Of a DNA stretch of 64,000 nucleotides, positions 24,522-32,980 are shown piece by piece. The position numbers and the translations under genes are program-made. The DNA is from an uncultured Acetatifactor sp. (GTDB lineage: Bacteria > Bacillota > Clostridia > Lachnospirales > Lachnospiraceae): assembly GCA_910587755.1 (NCBI GenBank), contig CAJUNZ010000001.1, positions 1 through 64,000 of the forward strand, in the 5' to 3' direction. Each line of letters opens with the position of its first letter. Position 1 is the stretch's first letter. Below the pieces are notes generated by a model that made no database searches, was not told the DNA's origin, and saw only the letters and a program-made list of their open reading frames with translations.

Positions 24522-27236
24522 TCACTCTGCAAGCAGCATCTTCAGAAGGGTTTCCGCCATTCCCACATTGTACCCGGAATCGGAATAGACGCATGTCCTC
24601 CCCTCCTTCAGAACCAAGGCCAGGGGCAGTGTTCCGGGGGTGTGTCCCGTACTCTGAGCCAAGGCCTCATAGGCCGTTCCATAGTCATCCGTCAGGAGCA
24701 CCGCCCCGGGAAGAACTCCCAGAAGCCGGTTCAGGGTGGCATCCTGACCATACCTGCTGCCCGTCCTTACCACGAAACATACCCTGGAGCCAAGGGCCGC
24801 AAACTGTTCCCGGCTCTCATACATCTCATTCAGAATATGCTCTGTGGGCTCTCTGGTGAGCTCAAGCCACAGCAGAAGCGCCCTGCCCTCCCCGCTCAGA
24901 GAAGAAAGCATCACTTCCTCCCCTTGAAGGCTGCAAAGCCCCATATCTTCCACCTGGGATCTGCCCGTCAGGTTGCCTCCGGAGATTTCCCGCTGGATCA
25001 TCTCCACATGTTTTTCCTCATTCTCTTTCAATTCAAAATCATACAGTGCCACAAGCTGCCCGCCGTCCGGCAGACGGTTGGTGGTGGCGATCCGATACAG
25101 GCCGGACTCCAGCGCCAGAGCAGTCTCCTGTTGGGAAGTCTCTTTCTTTCCTTTCAGGAACAAAGACTGGAAATGCCCGTTCTCAAACCGGGACAGGGAA
25201 TAACGTCCCCAGTCCTCCAGCTTCAGAGGAGCCGCCGCTCTCAGCACCAGCTTTCCGGAAGTCTTCTCCTTCTGGACTGCCGCGGATACAAAATGCCCGT
25301 CCACATAATACTCCACCGTTCTGTCCAGTGTGCGCAGCCTTGCAGGAATCCCCAGGGCACGGTAGATATTTACCTCAAGCACCGCCCTGGTGAGAGGACT
25401 TCCCAGAGAGCCTGTGAGACATCCCAGAGGGGAAGCCACCAGGTTTGCGTACTCCTCCATGGGCAGGTATTCCACCAGACGCTCCAGCTCTTCTGACAGA
25501 CAGCCGGGATCTCTCCTGATCCGGGCCCCCAACCCTTCACCCACAGCCTTTTCCAGGGCTGCCCTGCAGGCTCTGGGCCGCTCATTTGCCACACCCGGCG
25601 CCAGCAGACTGGAGAAAAAGACATCTTCCGGCAGCTGAGAAGCATAGGGGGATCCGCAGATACAGCACTCCGCCAGCACCTCCGCCCGGATATCCCAGTA
25701 ATCGTTTGTGTGCAGCGTCTTCAGCGCCTTCAGTTTCCACCCCTCCGGCCCGTACATTCTCACCAGTTCCGTCACGCGCCCTGCAAAATCCCACTCTAAA
25801 AAGCGCACAATCTCCCCCATGTTGGAACAGGCCTGCCGAAGGATCTCCTCCAGGGACTTTCTTTCTTCCCCCTGGAACCGCTCTAAAACTCTCTCTGCCT
25901 CCCTTTCCTGATAGAAGCCCTCCTTCTTCCGCCGCCTGCACTCTGCCGCAGCCGTAAGGACAGCCTCCTCTGAGACAGCCTGCTCCTCCGTCAGTTTCAC
26001 TTCCTGATAAGTGTCCCCGGGAGCCCGAAGGTCCAGATCCCTCCACTGGTCCAGATCCTGCAGGCCTTTTCTGAGGACCACCACACATTCCACATCATGG
26101 GTTCTCCCGGGCTGACCTTCCCCTAAGCTGTGCTCCTCTGCCAGGGACACATGGGCCTCCCCATAACCGTCCTCTGCGGAGACGCACACAAACAGATCCC
26201 CGTAGCCCGTGTCCAGTTTTACCGTGCCCTCCTCCCCGTGGGCCTGTGCCCCGGTATACAGACAGGCCACCGTGCCGAATTTTCCATAGTTCAGCACCTG
26301 AAATTCCACCCTGGCCCCGGACACAGGGCTGCCCTGCTCATCCACCACCTTCACCTTCACCTGAGCCGTAGGCGCATACAGGGCCATGTGATTGAGCTTG
26401 GAGGACATATTGGGCCGTTCCGCCACAGGCTCCAGGGGCTGGTCTTTTCCAAACCACACGGAATCTATCAGCATGGCCCGGGAGGCCGGTCCCGCAAACC
26501 ACCCGCTGTCCAGACGGTATCCCGGCTCGCATCCCCCGAAAAAGTGCCATTTTCCGTCGCACCAGGCCTCCACCCAGGCGTGGTTGTCATCACAGTGAGC
26601 CCACCAGGGAGCAGCCACCTGCCTGGCAGGGATCCCCAGGCTTCGCAGAGCTGTGGACACGAAAGGCGCCTCCTCACCGCACCGTCCCGCCCCGGTCCCG
26701 AACATGGTCAGAGGATTCTGGGTGCGGGGGAAGGTGGTCTGGTAGGTGGCATTTTCAGCGCACCAGCGGTTGGTCTCCATAACGGCATCGTACATGCCCT
26801 TTCCCTGGATCCTCCCCTGCAGCCGGTCATAGAAAAACCTTCTGGTATCCGCAATGTCCTCGTTGTGAACCCTGTGGTGAAGCACATAGTTGGCAAAGAG
26901 CTTCTCCGGCACCTTTCCCCCATAGGGCCCCTCTGTCCACAGATACACCCCATGCCTGGCATAGGCCAGGTACAGGGACGCAGGATAGTCCAGAAGGTCG
27001 CTCAGGGGCATGGCGCTGTACAGGAACCGCAGCGCCTCCCCCTCGTCCGGAGTGCACTGGGACAGCACACTCCGGATCTCCTCTATTTTCTGTTCCAGCA
27101 GGACATGGCTGAACCGGCCAAGATCATTTCCCTGGTCCTTCGCCTTCCTCTTCAGTTCTTCCCGCCTGTTTTCCAGCAGAATCATCTGTCTGTCAAAATA
27201 CTGCCTGATCTCACTGCTATATGATTCTGAAAACAT
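24522..27236 (-). CDS. Large transglutaminase-fold protein (paralogue A), unknown activity
   Basis: 904 aa, no signal peptide. N-terminal helical part (1-130), then a transglutaminase-like core. Cys186 is in GAGRCGEEAPF, followed by ALRSLGIPAR; His219 is in CDDNHAWVEAWCDGKW; the third residue position reads GGCEP, so the usual Asp is a Gly and Glu237 may replace it. A domain of about 90 residues follows, then a helical region, a second degenerate core (TRAVLEVNIYRALGIPARL) without Cys, and a C-terminal thioredoxin-like domain (about 770-904) lacking a CxxC. Start at MFSESYS, matching the paralogue at 48440-51118 and preceded by GGGAATAGG. Cytoplasmic peptide:N-glycanases share the Gly-Arg-Cys-Gly-Glu core, so a glycopeptide amidase is possible; a structural or peptidase role is the alternative. 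Confidence 0.8.
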   Translation of the reverse strand: MFSESYSSEIRQYFDRQMILLENRREELKRKAKDQGNDLGRFSHVLLEQKIEEIRSVLSQCTPDEGEALRFLYSAMPLSDLLDYPASLYLAYARHGVYLWTEGPYGGKVPEKLFANYVLHHRVHNEDIADTRRFFYDRLQGRIQGKGMYDAVMETNRWCAENATYQTTFPRTQNPLTMFGTGAGRCGEEAPFVSTALRSLGIPARQVAAPWWAHCDDNHAWVEAWCDGKWHFFGGCEPGYRLDSGWFAGPASRAMLIDSVWFGKDQPLEPVAERPNMSSKLNHMALYAPTAQVKVKVVDEQGSPVSGARVEFQVLNYGKFGTVACLYTGAQAHGEEGTVKLDTGYGDLFVCVSAEDGYGEAHVSLAEEHSLGEGQPGRTHDVECVVVLRKGLQDLDQWRDLDLRAPGDTYQEVKLTEEQAVSEEAVLTAAAECRRRKKEGFYQEREAERVLERFQGEERKSLEEILRQACSNMGEIVRFLEWDFAGRVTELVRMYGPEGWKLKALKTLHTNDYWDIRAEVLAECCICGSPYASQLPEDVFFSSLLAPGVANERPRACRAALEKAVGEGLGARIRRDPGCLSEELERLVEYLPMEEYANLVASPLGCLTGSLGSPLTRAVLEVNIYRALGIPARLRTLDRTVEYYVDGHFVSAAVQKEKTSGKLVLRAAAPLKLEDWGRYSLSRFENGHFQSLFLKGKKETSQQETALALESGLYRIATTNRLPDGGQLVALYDFELKENEEKHVEMIQREISGGNLTGRSQVEDMGLCSLQGEEVMLSSLSGEGRALLLWLELTREPTEHILNEMYESREQFAALGSRVCFVVRTGSRYGQDATLNRLLGVLPGAVLLTDDYGTAYEALAQSTGHTPGTLPLALVLKEGRTCVYSDSGYNVGMAETLLKMLLAE

Positions 27237-27253
27237 CCTATTCCCTTTCTCCC

Positions 27254-28249
27254 TTATACGGGCATGGGGTACTTCTTCATCCATTCCATCAGATTGTCAA
27301 TGGTAGTAAAGGCCAGGCCAGTTACCGTGTCAGCACAGCCGTAATATACCGCGATCCTTCCGGTGTCGGCGTCAGCCAGAGCCGCGCAGGGGAATACCAC
27401 ATTGGGCACATCGCCGGCCTGCTCATAGATCATCTCCGGCGCCAGCAGATAGTACCTGGAGCGCATCTTCACTTTCCAGGGTTCTTCCAGGTCAAGGAGC
27501 GCACATCCCATCCGGTACACATAGCCGCTGCAGGTCCGGAGCACCCCGTGATAAATCAGCAGCCATCCCTCCTCCGTCTCAATGGGGCAGGGGCCGGGGC
27601 CAATCTTCATGGACTGCCATGCGGACAGATCTCCCGGCACGGTACCCATGACAAACCTGTGATGTCCCCAGTACTCCATGTCGGGGCTCTGGCTCAGGAA
27701 AATGTCGCCGAAAGGAGTGTGTCCTGTGTCGCTGGGCCTGGAAAGCATCATGTACTTTCCGCCGATTTTTCTGGGGAAGAGCACCCCGTTCCTGTTATAG
27801 GGCAGGAAAGCATTCTCCAGCTGATGGAATGTCTTAAAATCATAAGTGTATGCGACACCGATGGTGGGGCCGTGATAGCCGTTGCACCAGGTAATGTAAT
27901 ACCGATCCTCGATCCATGTTACCCTGGGATCATAGCGGTACTCCCTCTTGGTCACTTCCGCATCGTCCCCTGTGAAGGTGATGGGCTCATGGTTGATCTC
28001 CCAGTGGATGGCGTCCTTGCTGAAACCTGCAAAGATATCCATGCTCACAGACAGGCTGTCACAGCGGAACACTCCCGCATAGCCGTCCTCAAAAGGCACC
28101 ACCGCGCTGTTGAAAATGCTGTTGGCGATGGGAATGTCATGCCTGCCGATAATAGGGTTCTCCGAATAGCGCCAGATGGGGCGGTCACAGTCCTGGGGCC
28201 TCTCCTGCCAGGGCATGCCCGGAAGGGCTTTTCCAATAATCTTGTTCAT
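27254..28249 (-). CDS. GH130 beta-mannoside phosphorylase
   Basis: 331 aa five-bladed propeller. Conserved stretches: [57 protein letters not shown] (catalytic Asp), [36 protein letters not shown] and [21 protein letters not shown]130_2 enzymes phosphorolyse Man-beta-1,4-GlcNAc (N-glycan core) or mannobiose to Man-1-P. In this island the N-glycan disaccharide is the better guess. Start at MNKIIG with GGAGG eight bases upstream; the longer frame upstream crosses the terminator at 28315-28355 and is not coding. Confidence 0.92.
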   Translation of the reverse strand: MNKIIGKALPGMPWQERPQDCDRPIWRYSENPIIGRHDIPIANSIFNSAVVPFEDGYAGVFRCDSLSVSMDIFAGFSKDAIHWEINHEPITFTGDDAEVTKREYRYDPRVTWIEDRYYITWCNGYHGPTIGVAYTYDFKTFHQLENAFLPYNRNGVLFPRKIGGKYMMLSRPSDTGHTPFGDIFLSQSPDMEYWGHHRFVMGTVPGDLSAWQSMKIGPGPCPIETEEGWLLIYHGVLRTCSGYVYRMGCALLDLEEPWKVKMRSRYYLLAPEMIYEQAGDVPNVVFPCAALADADTGRIAVYYGCADTVTGLAFTTIDNLMEWMKKYPMPV

Positions 28250-28284
28250 CTCCATATCCTCCTTAAACTTTGTCCTGCGATCCC

Positions 28285-28313
28285 ATTTTACCACAGGTTG
28301 GAAAAAAATTAAA
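28285..28313 (-). promoter_or_regulatory. Possible promoter for the GH130-sialidase-nan run
   Basis: Minus strand: TAAAAT (28290-28285) after TTTAAT (28313-28308) with a 17-bp spacer. The -35 is weak. The position, just after the terminator and before GH130, suits restart of transcription. Confidence 0.35.
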
Positions 28314-28314
28314 C

Positions 28315-28355
28315 AAAAAAGAGCGATGCCGTATAAAGACATCGCTCTTTTTTTA
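28315..28355 (-). terminator. Intrinsic terminator after the second permease pair
   Basis: AGAGCGATG (28320-28328) pairs perfectly with CATCGCTCT (28340-28348), with T/A tracts on both sides, so it works in either direction. It separates the transport genes from GH130 and the nan/nag genes, and probably makes their expression unequal. Confidence 0.88.
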
Positions 28356-28390
28356 TTGTTTTCCGGCAAAATGCCGTAAACTGCAGCAGA

Positions 28391-29461
28391 TCAATCTCCG
28401 CCCAGACCACTCCTGGCGGCACCCTGTACAAAACGTCTCTGTACAAAGGCATACATTACCAACAGCGGCAGCACTACCATCAGGGCACAGGCCGAAATGG
28501 TGGCCGTCTGCACGAAAGGATTGGTGGCGTCCACAATGGGCAGCCATTCCCTGTTGGCCTTAACCGCACTGTCGATAGCCCAGCGCACATTGCCCTGCAG
28601 TGTGGAATACTGGTAGGACAGCTGACGGATATTGGGATTCAGCAGACCCACATAGTAGGTATCCGTGTAATTCCACAGGAAGCTCAGCACAGACACGGTC
28701 AGGATGGAGCCGGACATACTGGGCACCACGATGCTGAAGAAAGTACGCAGGAAGCCCGCGCCGTCCACATGGGCAGCCTCCTCCACAGAGATGGGAAGTC
28801 CCCTGACGCCCTGACGCATAAAGTAAATATACAGACCGCTCTTGACACCCATGCCCGTTCCTGCAAGGATAAACTGAGAGATGGGTTTCCCGATCATGTT
28901 GATACCGGCGCCGGTGCCGTTGATCAGGCCGATCAGTCCGAAAATATCAAAGTTACGGAAGGCCGCATACTGGGCCAGCATCAGGGAATCGCTGGGCACC
29001 ACAATGGTCAGCACCACGAAAAAGAACAGAATATTGCTGCCCTTGAACTTCAGCCTTGCGAAAGAGTATGCCGCAAGCCCTGTGGTGAGCACCTGCAGGA
29101 AAGTAAGCACAATGGTGGTCAGCAGGGTATAGGCCAGGCTGGCCCCGTAGTTCAGCAGACTCTTGGACAGGGATATCTCCAAAAAGATTGAAGACACCTG
29201 CTGAGGAACCCACATGGTAGACTTATCCCCAAGCATGGCCGGCGAAGTGACGGCATCCCTTATGAGGTTCCACAGAGGCGTGATAACCACGAAACTCAGG
29301 CAGATCAGTATCACATAGCGGAAAGTCATGGAAACAATGCTCTTTATCTGTTTCTGAATGGCATATTTCGTCAGACGCCCCTTGCGCAGGTCCACCCAGA
29401 AGCTGATACCCGCCATCTCCTGGGCCTTCTGCATTCTCTCTTTTCTGCTCAATTTAGTCAT
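28391..29461 (-). CDS. CUT1-type sugar ABC permease (MalG-like), transport pair 2
   Basis: 356 aa with six membrane segments plus an N-terminal cytoplasmic extension of about 45 residues. The EAA loop that contacts the ATPase reads VEEAAHVDGAGFLRTFFSIV. The ATG at 29461 overlaps the partner permease stop (ATGACTAA), so the pair is translationally coupled. The C-terminal region holds an extra periplasmic stretch before the last segment. No ATPase gene is present; these importers commonly borrow an MsmK-like ATPase. Confidence 0.9.
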   Translation of the reverse strand: MTKLSRKERMQKAQEMAGISFWVDLRKGRLTKYAIQKQIKSIVSMTFRYVILICLSFVVITPLWNLIRDAVTSPAMLGDKSTMWVPQQVSSIFLEISLSKSLLNYGASLAYTLLTTIVLTFLQVLTTGLAAYSFARLKFKGSNILFFFVVLTIVVPSDSLMLAQYAAFRNFDIFGLIGLINGTGAGINMIGKPISQFILAGTGMGVKSGLYIYFMRQGVRGLPISVEEAAHVDGAGFLRTFFSIVVPSMSGSILTVSVLSFLWNYTDTYYVGLLNPNIRQLSYQYSTLQGNVRWAIDSAVKANREWLPIVDATNPFVQTATISACALMVVLPLLVMYAFVQRRFVQGAARSGLGGD

Positions 29462-30401
29462 AATAGAACACCCCCTTGGACACAATGCCGCAGACCACTC
29501 CGATCGTCACCAGCGTCGCCGCAAAGTAGATGAAACTCATTGCCGCGCCGTAACCGTAGTAGCTGGAATTGCCGTTGAACGTAATGCTCTGTATGAAACT
29601 GGAAAACTCTATGGTCGTATCTCCATAGGAGACCTTTGCATGAGCAAAAGATTCGGCAATGCTGTACACCAGACACACCAGAATGGTCGGCGACACCATG
29701 GGCAGCGTAATCTTACAGAAGGTCTCAAACTGGGTACAGCCCTCCATCTTGGCCACCTCATAGAGGGTGGGCGAGATGGCCTGCAGACCTGACAGGAACA
29801 ACAGCACCTGCACACCGCAGGTAGTCACCACTGTGAAGATATTCTCCACATACGTGACCAGAAGGTTCGTCAGATCCGTAGGGATACCTGAGTTAATCAC
29901 CAGGTCCTTCAGCCAGTCCATGTTCATTACGGCTTCAGAAGTCACATCCGCCAGGGATGCCTCACGCAGCTTGAAGGTGGCCACACCGGTGGCCAGGATG
30001 ATGGGGATGACAAATACCGCCCGGAAGAAACCTCTCCCCTTGTACTCCCCGTTCAGCAGCATGGCGATGAACAGAGCCAGGAAGATCTGAAAAGGCACTT
30101 CCTTCGCCATGTTTGTAAAGGCTTCCGAGAGCATCCTGTTGAAATCCGCATTCACTCCCATAACCCACTCAAAGTTACCCGTTCCGATAAAGGTACCCGA
30201 AAACTTACCGTTTACCATCTCCATGCTGCAGAGGGAATACCACAGCATATTTAACAGCGGCCTCAGAAAGAAGAAAACCAAGCCAATGAGCCACGGCAGC
30301 AGGAAGATAAATCCCCACAAGGCCGTCTTTTTGGAGAAGTCCATTCTCTTATACCATGAAAGAGCCGGCTTTGAGGCTGCCGTTTTTGTATCTTTTTTCA
30401 T
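29454..30401 (-). CDS. CUT1-type sugar ABC permease (MalF-like), transport pair 2
   Basis: 315 aa, six membrane segments, first at about 28-50. The EAA loop is LYEVAKMEGCTQFETFCKIT, where the usual Ala-Ala is Val-Ala. A periplasmic insertion of about 60 residues (about 145-195) separates segments 3 and 4. AGGAGG precedes the ATG. It lies 13 bases after the DUF5696 gene and directly before its MalG-like partner. Confidence 0.9.
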   Translation of the reverse strand: MKKDTKTAASKPALSWYKRMDFSKKTALWGFIFLLPWLIGLVFFFLRPLLNMLWYSLCSMEMVNGKFSGTFIGTGNFEWVMGVNADFNRMLSEAFTNMAKEVPFQIFLALFIAMLLNGEYKGRGFFRAVFVIPIILATGVATFKLREASLADVTSEAVMNMDWLKDLVINSGIPTDLTNLLVTYVENIFTVVTTCGVQVLLFLSGLQAISPTLYEVAKMEGCTQFETFCKITLPMVSPTILVCLVYSIAESFAHAKVSYGDTTIEFSSFIQSITFNGNSSYYGYGAAMSFIYFAATLVTIGVVCGIVSKGVFYYD

Positions 30402-30414
30402 CTTAACTCCTCCT

Positions 30415-32964
30415 TTACTTTATTACATAGCTGAAAGCCGGCACAGCCACTCCGTCGATCTGTTCCTGAAGGTCACTGTAGTTAAAGTATACTTTGACCC
30501 CGTTGGAGTATGTCACCACACGAAGCTTGTCGTTGCGTTCATACAGCTCATGATCCACAATATTCGCGCCCTTTACCATGTTGTAGAACTTGCTGTACTC
30601 CTCATAGTAAGCGCCGATCCTGTCTTTCCAGTAACTGTAGTCAACTGCAAAATAGCTCTCCTGCTCGGTTCCGGACAGATTGGAACTGTTCTCGTAAATG
30701 AAGGTGAACTTAGGTACGCTGCCGTTCTCAAGAGCATGCATGAAATTCTGATGCACATCCGTGCTCTCCCGGTTCAGGGACTCGGAGGAGTAAACCTTGT
30801 AACCGTCCAGAACCATTCCGGCAAAAGGTATGGAGGCATCCAGAACCCTCATACCGCTGTCCGTGGTAGGGATATCCGTCAAGTAGGTGCTGTAGGCATA
30901 GGCCTCGCTGGAAGGATTGGACAGCATCAGACTCAGCCCTTCCGCAAAGCCTCCCACCGCCTCCTTCATCAGGGTCCTGCCTGTGGAAGGCGATACATGA
31001 GTGCTGTCATAATTGGTCCCGATGAATGTAAACAGGTCGCTGGAAGCCATGGTGTCCAGCCCCACTTTGCTGGAATAGGATTTCTTCACCTTGTTCAGAT
31101 AATCCTGCAGATAGGAGGGATTTACCACATACAGAGGATAATCCGCTTCCGTATCCACACTGTTGTCCACAGGGTTAAAGGAGTAGATCTGTGCCCTCTC
31201 GCCCACAATATTCCATGCCGACATGTCATTGCTCATCTTGGTCTTGGTGTAGGCGGACTGCAGCTGCAGGCTGGGGAAGATCTGAGCTCCCACGGAATCC
31301 GCATAGGACTTCAGGCTCTTCAGACCAGACTTTCCTCCCAGCCCGGACACAATCTTCACACCCGAGGCAAGAGAGCGCTGGTTCATACCTCCGTTTACCA
31401 TACCGCTGTAGATCAGTTTCACATTTCCCACGCCCACGCCGGTGAGCTCTTCCAGGATTGTCTTGGCCTGGCTGAAGGTGGTCAGCACCTGGGTTCCCTC
31501 ATAGGGAATTCCCAGCATATACTTGGTCTTGTCCGTACTGCCCATGAGTTCCACATAGAAGGGAGCTTTGTCCTCCTCCGCCTCCTTGGTCAGCACACCC
31601 TTCTCCACCAGGTACTGGTTATAGCACTGGGCCATATCCACATAGTCCGCTTCCTTGCCCAGCCAGAAATAGCGGAGGGTAATCACGTCGTCATAGATAT
31701 CATTGGATGCCCTGTACATTGTAAAAGCACCGTTGGCGTTCTTTGCCCCGGAGGAAACAGCCTGCTGAGGCTGAATGTCAAAGGTCAGCTTTATCTTGGA
31801 ATAAGGCTCGCCATTGTCCGTGTAACTCACATAGGCATCCAGAAAAGCTACCTCCGCCCCCTCCTCAATGACACCGAACACCGTGCTGTTGGAATTCTTC
31901 ATGCCGAATACGGGCATCATCAGCTTATTGTTCACGCTCTTGTAGGAAGTAGCTCCTGTGAGCTTGTCGCCCCCGTAGTAGGCCCCCGCATAGTGATATT
32001 CACGGTCCTTGGTGCTGTCCAGATAGATCAGCGCGCCGCTGCCGTCGGGGATAAACATATATCCCTCCTCAGCGTCATTGGTGGAATCCGAAGTCATAAA
32101 ATAGGGAAGCAGTGTCAGCTGGCTGATGGGATGTTCCGCATCTGACTCCATCATGGTGGTATCCACTCTCACCACAAGCTCTTCATCCTCCAGAACATAC
32201 TCCACCGGAATCTTGATCTGCAGATTGGTGGGATAGTTCTCCGCAGGGGCATCCTGGGCCTCCAGATCCGCGATCAGTTCCTCATCCGTATACTTTCCCT
32301 TCTCATAGAAGAAACCGTAGAGCTGCTTCATGGCCAGGCTGCCCAGGTCAGCGTTGAAATTGCGCACCCAGGTTCCGTCGCTTAACTTGGTGTAATAGGA
32401 AGACTCCAGGGTACGAACCTCCGAATCCGACAGATACTGCACCACCAGATTCTGCATCCTCTCCTCTGTGAGCTCGTAAGGAAAGTTTTTGTAGGTCACA
32501 TCGTCGCTGCCCAGAGTGTACAGAATCCGGACCCCATTGTCCAGCAGCTGATAGGAGAGCTGCTCCCGGCTGGAACACATGCTGTAGGAATCATAGTTGG
32601 TTAGGGTATTGTAGATCTTGTTGGCATTCTTGCTGCCGGAGAAAAACCTCACCATCAGGTCGGAGCGCTCCGCGTTGGACAGACTGTCCCTGCCCTCGTC
32701 ATGGCTCATATTGCTGTCCTGGTAAGTTCCTGTGGAAGTGTCCAGCCAGCGGATGGTTCCCGTGGAAGGATTCAGCAGAAGCTGCATTTTTCCGCTCTCC
32801 CCGACTTTTACAAAGTCGGTTCCGGTCACGGCGTCAAACTGCTGTCCCTCCCAGTAGCTGGACTCCTCCAATGCCACAGGTTCATCGGAGGATCCGCAGC
32901 CACCCAGGAAAGAAAGGCAAAGACCCGCCACCATGGCATAGGTAAGGAATTTATATTTTTTCAT
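30415..32964 (-). CDS. DUF5696-domain lipoprotein of the transport cluster
   Basis: 849 aa. The signal peptide ends in lipobox LGGC (Cys23), so this is a surface lipoprotein. The rest looks like a large two-part beta-rich and alpha/beta protein, with FMTSDSTNDAEEGYMFIPDG and GAGG-like turns, and PFYVELMGSTDKTKYMLGIP starting a possible TIM-barrel half (about 530-800). This matches DUF5696 proteins, found beside sugar ABC permeases in clostridia and Paenibacillus. Function unknown; a glycan-capturing or glycosidase-like accessory is possible. Start at MKKYKF with GGAGGAGG upstream. It lies 16 bases after the Yip1-like gene. Confidence 0.8.
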   Translation of the reverse strand: MKKYKFLTYAMVAGLCLSFLGGCGSSDEPVALEESSYWEGQQFDAVTGTDFVKVGESGKMQLLLNPSTGTIRWLDTSTGTYQDSNMSHDEGRDSLSNAERSDLMVRFFSGSKNANKIYNTLTNYDSYSMCSSREQLSYQLLDNGVRILYTLGSDDVTYKNFPYELTEERMQNLVVQYLSDSEVRTLESSYYTKLSDGTWVRNFNADLGSLAMKQLYGFFYEKGKYTDEELIADLEAQDAPAENYPTNLQIKIPVEYVLEDEELVVRVDTTMMESDAEHPISQLTLLPYFMTSDSTNDAEEGYMFIPDGSGALIYLDSTKDREYHYAGAYYGGDKLTGATSYKSVNNKLMMPVFGMKNSNSTVFGVIEEGAEVAFLDAYVSYTDNGEPYSKIKLTFDIQPQQAVSSGAKNANGAFTMYRASNDIYDDVITLRYFWLGKEADYVDMAQCYNQYLVEKGVLTKEAEEDKAPFYVELMGSTDKTKYMLGIPYEGTQVLTTFSQAKTILEELTGVGVGNVKLIYSGMVNGGMNQRSLASGVKIVSGLGGKSGLKSLKSYADSVGAQIFPSLQLQSAYTKTKMSNDMSAWNIVGERAQIYSFNPVDNSVDTEADYPLYVVNPSYLQDYLNKVKKSYSSKVGLDTMASSDLFTFIGTNYDSTHVSPSTGRTLMKEAVGGFAEGLSLMLSNPSSEAYAYSTYLTDIPTTDSGMRVLDASIPFAGMVLDGYKVYSSESLNRESTDVHQNFMHALENGSVPKFTFIYENSSNLSGTEQESYFAVDYSYWKDRIGAYYEEYSKFYNMVKGANIVDHELYERNDKLRVVTYSNGVKVYFNYSDLQEQIDGVAVPAFSYVIK

Positions 32965-32980
32965 TTTCTTCGCCTCCTCC

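Noticed and set aside
28250..28369. Upstream extension of the GH130 enzyme with a hydrophobic segment resembling a signal peptide
   Set aside because: It reads through a clear terminator hairpin, and AGGAGG lies right before the internal start.
30109..32145. 678-residue plus-strand frame opposite the DUF5696 gene
   Set aside because: Shadow of a GC-rich coding strand; the opposite frame has a lipobox, ribosome site and family resemblance. The same holds for the long antisense frames over GH2, GH38, GH20 and mutS2.
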